Assembly: GCF_014649335.1 (NCBI RefSeq)
Contig: NZ_BMSV01000005.1
Location: forward strand, 1-64,000
Direction of reading: 5' to 3'
Length of the DNA: 64,000 nucleotides
From: Streptomyces roseolilacinus
Lineage (GTDB): Bacteria > Actinomycetota > Actinomycetes > Streptomycetales > Streptomycetaceae
Shown here: one piece after another, positions 62,493 through 64,000 of the stretch
How positions within the stretch are numbered: position 1 is the stretch's first letter
Layout of the letters: each line of letters opens with the position of its first letter
Notes under the pieces: model-generated
Told to the model about the DNA's origin: nothing
The model's database searches: none
What the model saw: only the letters and a program-made list of their open reading frames with translations
Position numbers and translations under genes: made by a program

Positions 62493-63113
62493 ATGCCGAA
62501 GCGCGTGGACCACGAGGAACGGCGTGCCGAGATCGCCGAGGCGCTCCTGCGCGTCGCGGGACGGCGCGGGCTGCACGCGGTGGGGATGCGCGACGTGGCG
62601 GCGGAGGCGGGCGTGTCGCTGCGGCTGGTGCAGTACTACTTCGAGACCAAGGAGAAGCTGCTGCTGCACGGGCTCCGGCACCTGGCCGCGCGGTTCGGGG
62701 AACGGGTCGCCGCCCGGGTCCGGGAGGCCGGGGACGACCCGGGCCCGCGCGCGACGGTCGAGGCGCTCCTGGCGGCGTCGCTGCCGACCGACGAGGAGAG
62801 CCGCACCTTCCACCTCGTCTACACCTCGTACGCCGTGCTGGCCGTGACCGATCCGACGCTCGCCGCCCAGCCGTTCGTCCGGGACCCCGACGCCGCCGAG
62901 GCCGCCCTGACCGGCCTCCTGCACCGGGCCCGGGAAGCGGGGCTCACCCGGCCGGACGTGGACGCCCGGCTGGAGGCGGTCGGCCTGCTCGCCCTGTCCG
63001 CGGGGCTCGGCACCAGCGTCCTCGTCGGGCAGCGCACCCCCGAGGCCGCCGCCGAGGTCCTGCGCCACCACCTGGACCGGATCTTCCCCGGCGGGCCTCC
63101 CGCCGGGGCGTGA
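62493..63113 (+). CDS. TetR-family transcriptional regulator
   Basis: 206 aa from ATG 62493. The N-terminal HTH domain is seen in LRVAGRRGLHAVGMRDVAAEAGVSLRLVQYYFETKEKLLLHGLRHLA (about 19-65). The C-terminal ligand domain (about 75-200) has a typical TetR helical pattern. It is expected to repress the divergent hydrolase and itself through the operator pair in between. The ligand is probably the substrate or product of the hydrolase. Confidence 0.92.
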   Translation: MPKRVDHEERRAEIAEALLRVAGRRGLHAVGMRDVAAEAGVSLRLVQYYFETKEKLLLHGLRHLAARFGERVAARVREAGDDPGPRATVEALLAASLPTDEESRTFHLVYTSYAVLAVTDPTLAAQPFVRDPDAAEAALTGLLHRAREAGLTRPDVDARLEAVGLLALSAGLGTSVLVGQRTPEAAAEVLRHHLDRIFPGGPPAGA

Positions 63114-63177
63114 CGCCCCGGCGCGGCGGGGGCGGCGCGGCCCCGCTCGCCGGGCCCCGCCGTACGGGTGTCGTCAT

Positions 63178-63199
63178 GCCCGCCCCGGTCGGGGCGGGC
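63178..63199. terminator. Terminator hairpin between TetR and the acyl-CoA dehydrogenase
   Basis: GCCCGCCCC and its perfect complement with a 4-base loop, between the convergent genes. Confidence 0.5.
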
Positions 63200-63246
63200 G
63201 GCGCCGGCCGGGCGGACCCGCTCGGCCGGCACCTCAGGGGGTCCGC

Positions 63247-64000
63247 TCAGGGAGCCATCTCGTACGTGCCGGACAGCGCCTCGACGCGCTCCCAGACGCG
63301 TGCCGACCGGGCCGCGTCGACGACCGGGCGGCGGACCGCGTCGAGGGCCCAGCGCTGCTGCTCGGCGGTGGCCGAGTCCTTGCCGTGCAGCTCGACGGCG
63401 TACGCGGAGAAGTCCCGCACCAGGACGGCGAACAGCTCGTCGAGCACGTCCTCGTCCAGCCCGGTCAGGGCCGCCTGCTCCAGGATCAGCTGGCCGTGCA
63501 CGACCAGCGCGAACAGCTGGCCGACGGCGAGCAGCAGGTCGAGGTCGCGGCTCTGCTCCTCGTCCGGGGCGGCGGTGGTGACGAACGCGCAGAGGGCGTC
63601 CGCCTGCTCCCGGAAGCGGCTGGTGTTCGGCAGGTGCGCGTACGCGTCGAACGCGGGCCGCCAGTCGTGGAAGCGGACGGAGCCCAGGCCGCGGGCCGGC
63701 CCCTGCCGGAAGAGGAAGGCGTCGTCGGCGGCGTCCAGCCGGGTCGGCACGGGCTCGTACCCGGCCGGGTCCAGCAGGTGGTTGCGCAGGAACTTGAGGA
63801 TCAGCGCCAGGTTGACGTGGACCGTGCCCTCCAGCTTCGGCAGGCTCCGGATCTCGGCGGCGGCCTGCGCGAAGTAGGTGTCCTTCTCGAAGCCCTTGGC
63901 GGCGATGACGTCCCACATGAGGTCGACGACCTTCTCGCCCTCGGTGGTGACCTTCATCTTCGTCATCGGGTTGAACAGCAGGTACCGGCGGTCGTCGGGG
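63247..64000 (-). CDS. Acyl-CoA dehydrogenase, C-terminal part (runs off the window)
   Basis: The reading frame enters the window at 64000 without a stop (RRYLLFNPMTKMKVTTEGEKV) and ends at 63247, so only about 250 C-terminal residues are seen. The element KGFEKDTYFAQAAAEIRSLPKLEGTVHVNLALILKFL and the helical tail are typical of the large actinobacterial acyl-CoA dehydrogenases. The N-terminal FAD and acyl-CoA sites lie outside, so substrate length cannot be judged. The internal ATG at 63966 is not the true start. Confidence 0.8.
   Translation of the reverse strand, partial: PDDRRYLLFNPMTKMKVTTEGEKVVDLMWDVIAAKGFEKDTYFAQAAAEIRSLPKLEGTVHVNLALILKFLRNHLLDPAGYEPVPTRLDAADDAFLFRQGPARGLGSVRFHDWRPAFDAYAHLPNTSRFREQADALCAFVTTAAPDEEQSRDLDLLLAVGQLFALVVHGQLILEQAALTGLDEDVLDELFAVLVRDFSAYAVELHGKDSATAEQQRWALDAVRRPVVDAARSARVWERVEALSGTYEMAP

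Overview
The window is GC-rich actinobacterial DNA and almost certainly comes from Streptomyces or a very close relative. The evidence is extreme third-position GC, many GTG starts, ATGA/GTGA/TGATG gene overlaps, and family content typical of the genus: an ergothioneine operon, an SAV2177-type methyltransferase, an SPW-repeat protein, a class F sortase, dodecin and a StrR-like ParB-domain regulator. I saw no rRNA, tRNA, IS element or CRISPR array.

Layout. (1) 0-9.4 kb: cell-surface and regulatory genes. These are a YbdK-type ligase, an ECF sigma factor, a CapA-like lipoprotein, a NodB deacetylase, a class F sortase, a convergent pair of related surface proteins around a perfect 44-bp palindrome, and a DUF4239 membrane protein. 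(2) 9.4-16.9 kb: a methyltransferase translationally coupled to an RmdA-like c-di-GMP enzyme, a LysR regulator with a visible LysR box, and a succinate dehydrogenase/fumarate reductase operon sdhCAB. (3) 16.9-41 kb: an accessory block. It starts with an XRE / ImmA-IrrE / MAB_1171c-type membrane protein / SDR module and a StrR-like regulator. A RiPP biosynthetic gene cluster follows (22.6-32.7 kb), then a convergent three-gene cassette (MFS, ATP-grasp ligase, lysine-2,3-aminomutase-like radical SAM enzyme), and finally a LamG protein, a luciferase-like oxidoreductase, a HAD phosphatase and dodecin. (4) 41-49 kb: an orphan sugar-binding lipoprotein, a likely ornithine-lipid acyltransferase pair (olsB-olsA), and the ergothioneine operon egtABCD. 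(5) 49-64 kb: a PARG-like protein, a thiolase, thioredoxin, a Rieske protein, SPW and DUF1360 proteins, a ferritin-like plus hemerythrin pair, DUF2243-CtaG, a lone cytochrome oxidase subunit I, an alpha/beta hydrolase with a divergent TetR and strong operators, and the end of an acyl-CoA dehydrogenase.

The main discovery is a 49-codon gene at 22660-22809 with a strong RBS and a good promoter. It encodes an acidic leader and a C-terminus ending LLKQGCIC. Downstream, read in the same direction, are a GNAT acetyltransferase, three SagB-type flavin dehydrogenases, a YcaO protein, a fourth degenerate SagB-like protein, a Cys-rich unknown, an EpiD/CypD-like Cys decarboxylase, a methyltransferase and an MFS exporter. 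The QGC motif with several SagB-type proteins recalls trifolitoxin of Rhizobium (core DIGGSRQGCVA). The added C-terminal Cys, decarboxylase, methyltransferase and YcaO point to a distinct, apparently undescribed branch. A hairpin after the precursor gene would reduce enzyme expression relative to peptide.

From memory of S. coelicolor (rmdA SCO0928, an sdh set near SCO0922-0924, ornithine-lipid genes near SCO0920-0921, egt SCO0910-0913), the flanks look like a conserved chromosomal neighbourhood. The 17-41 kb block would then be an insertion within it. That is an inference that needs genome comparison.
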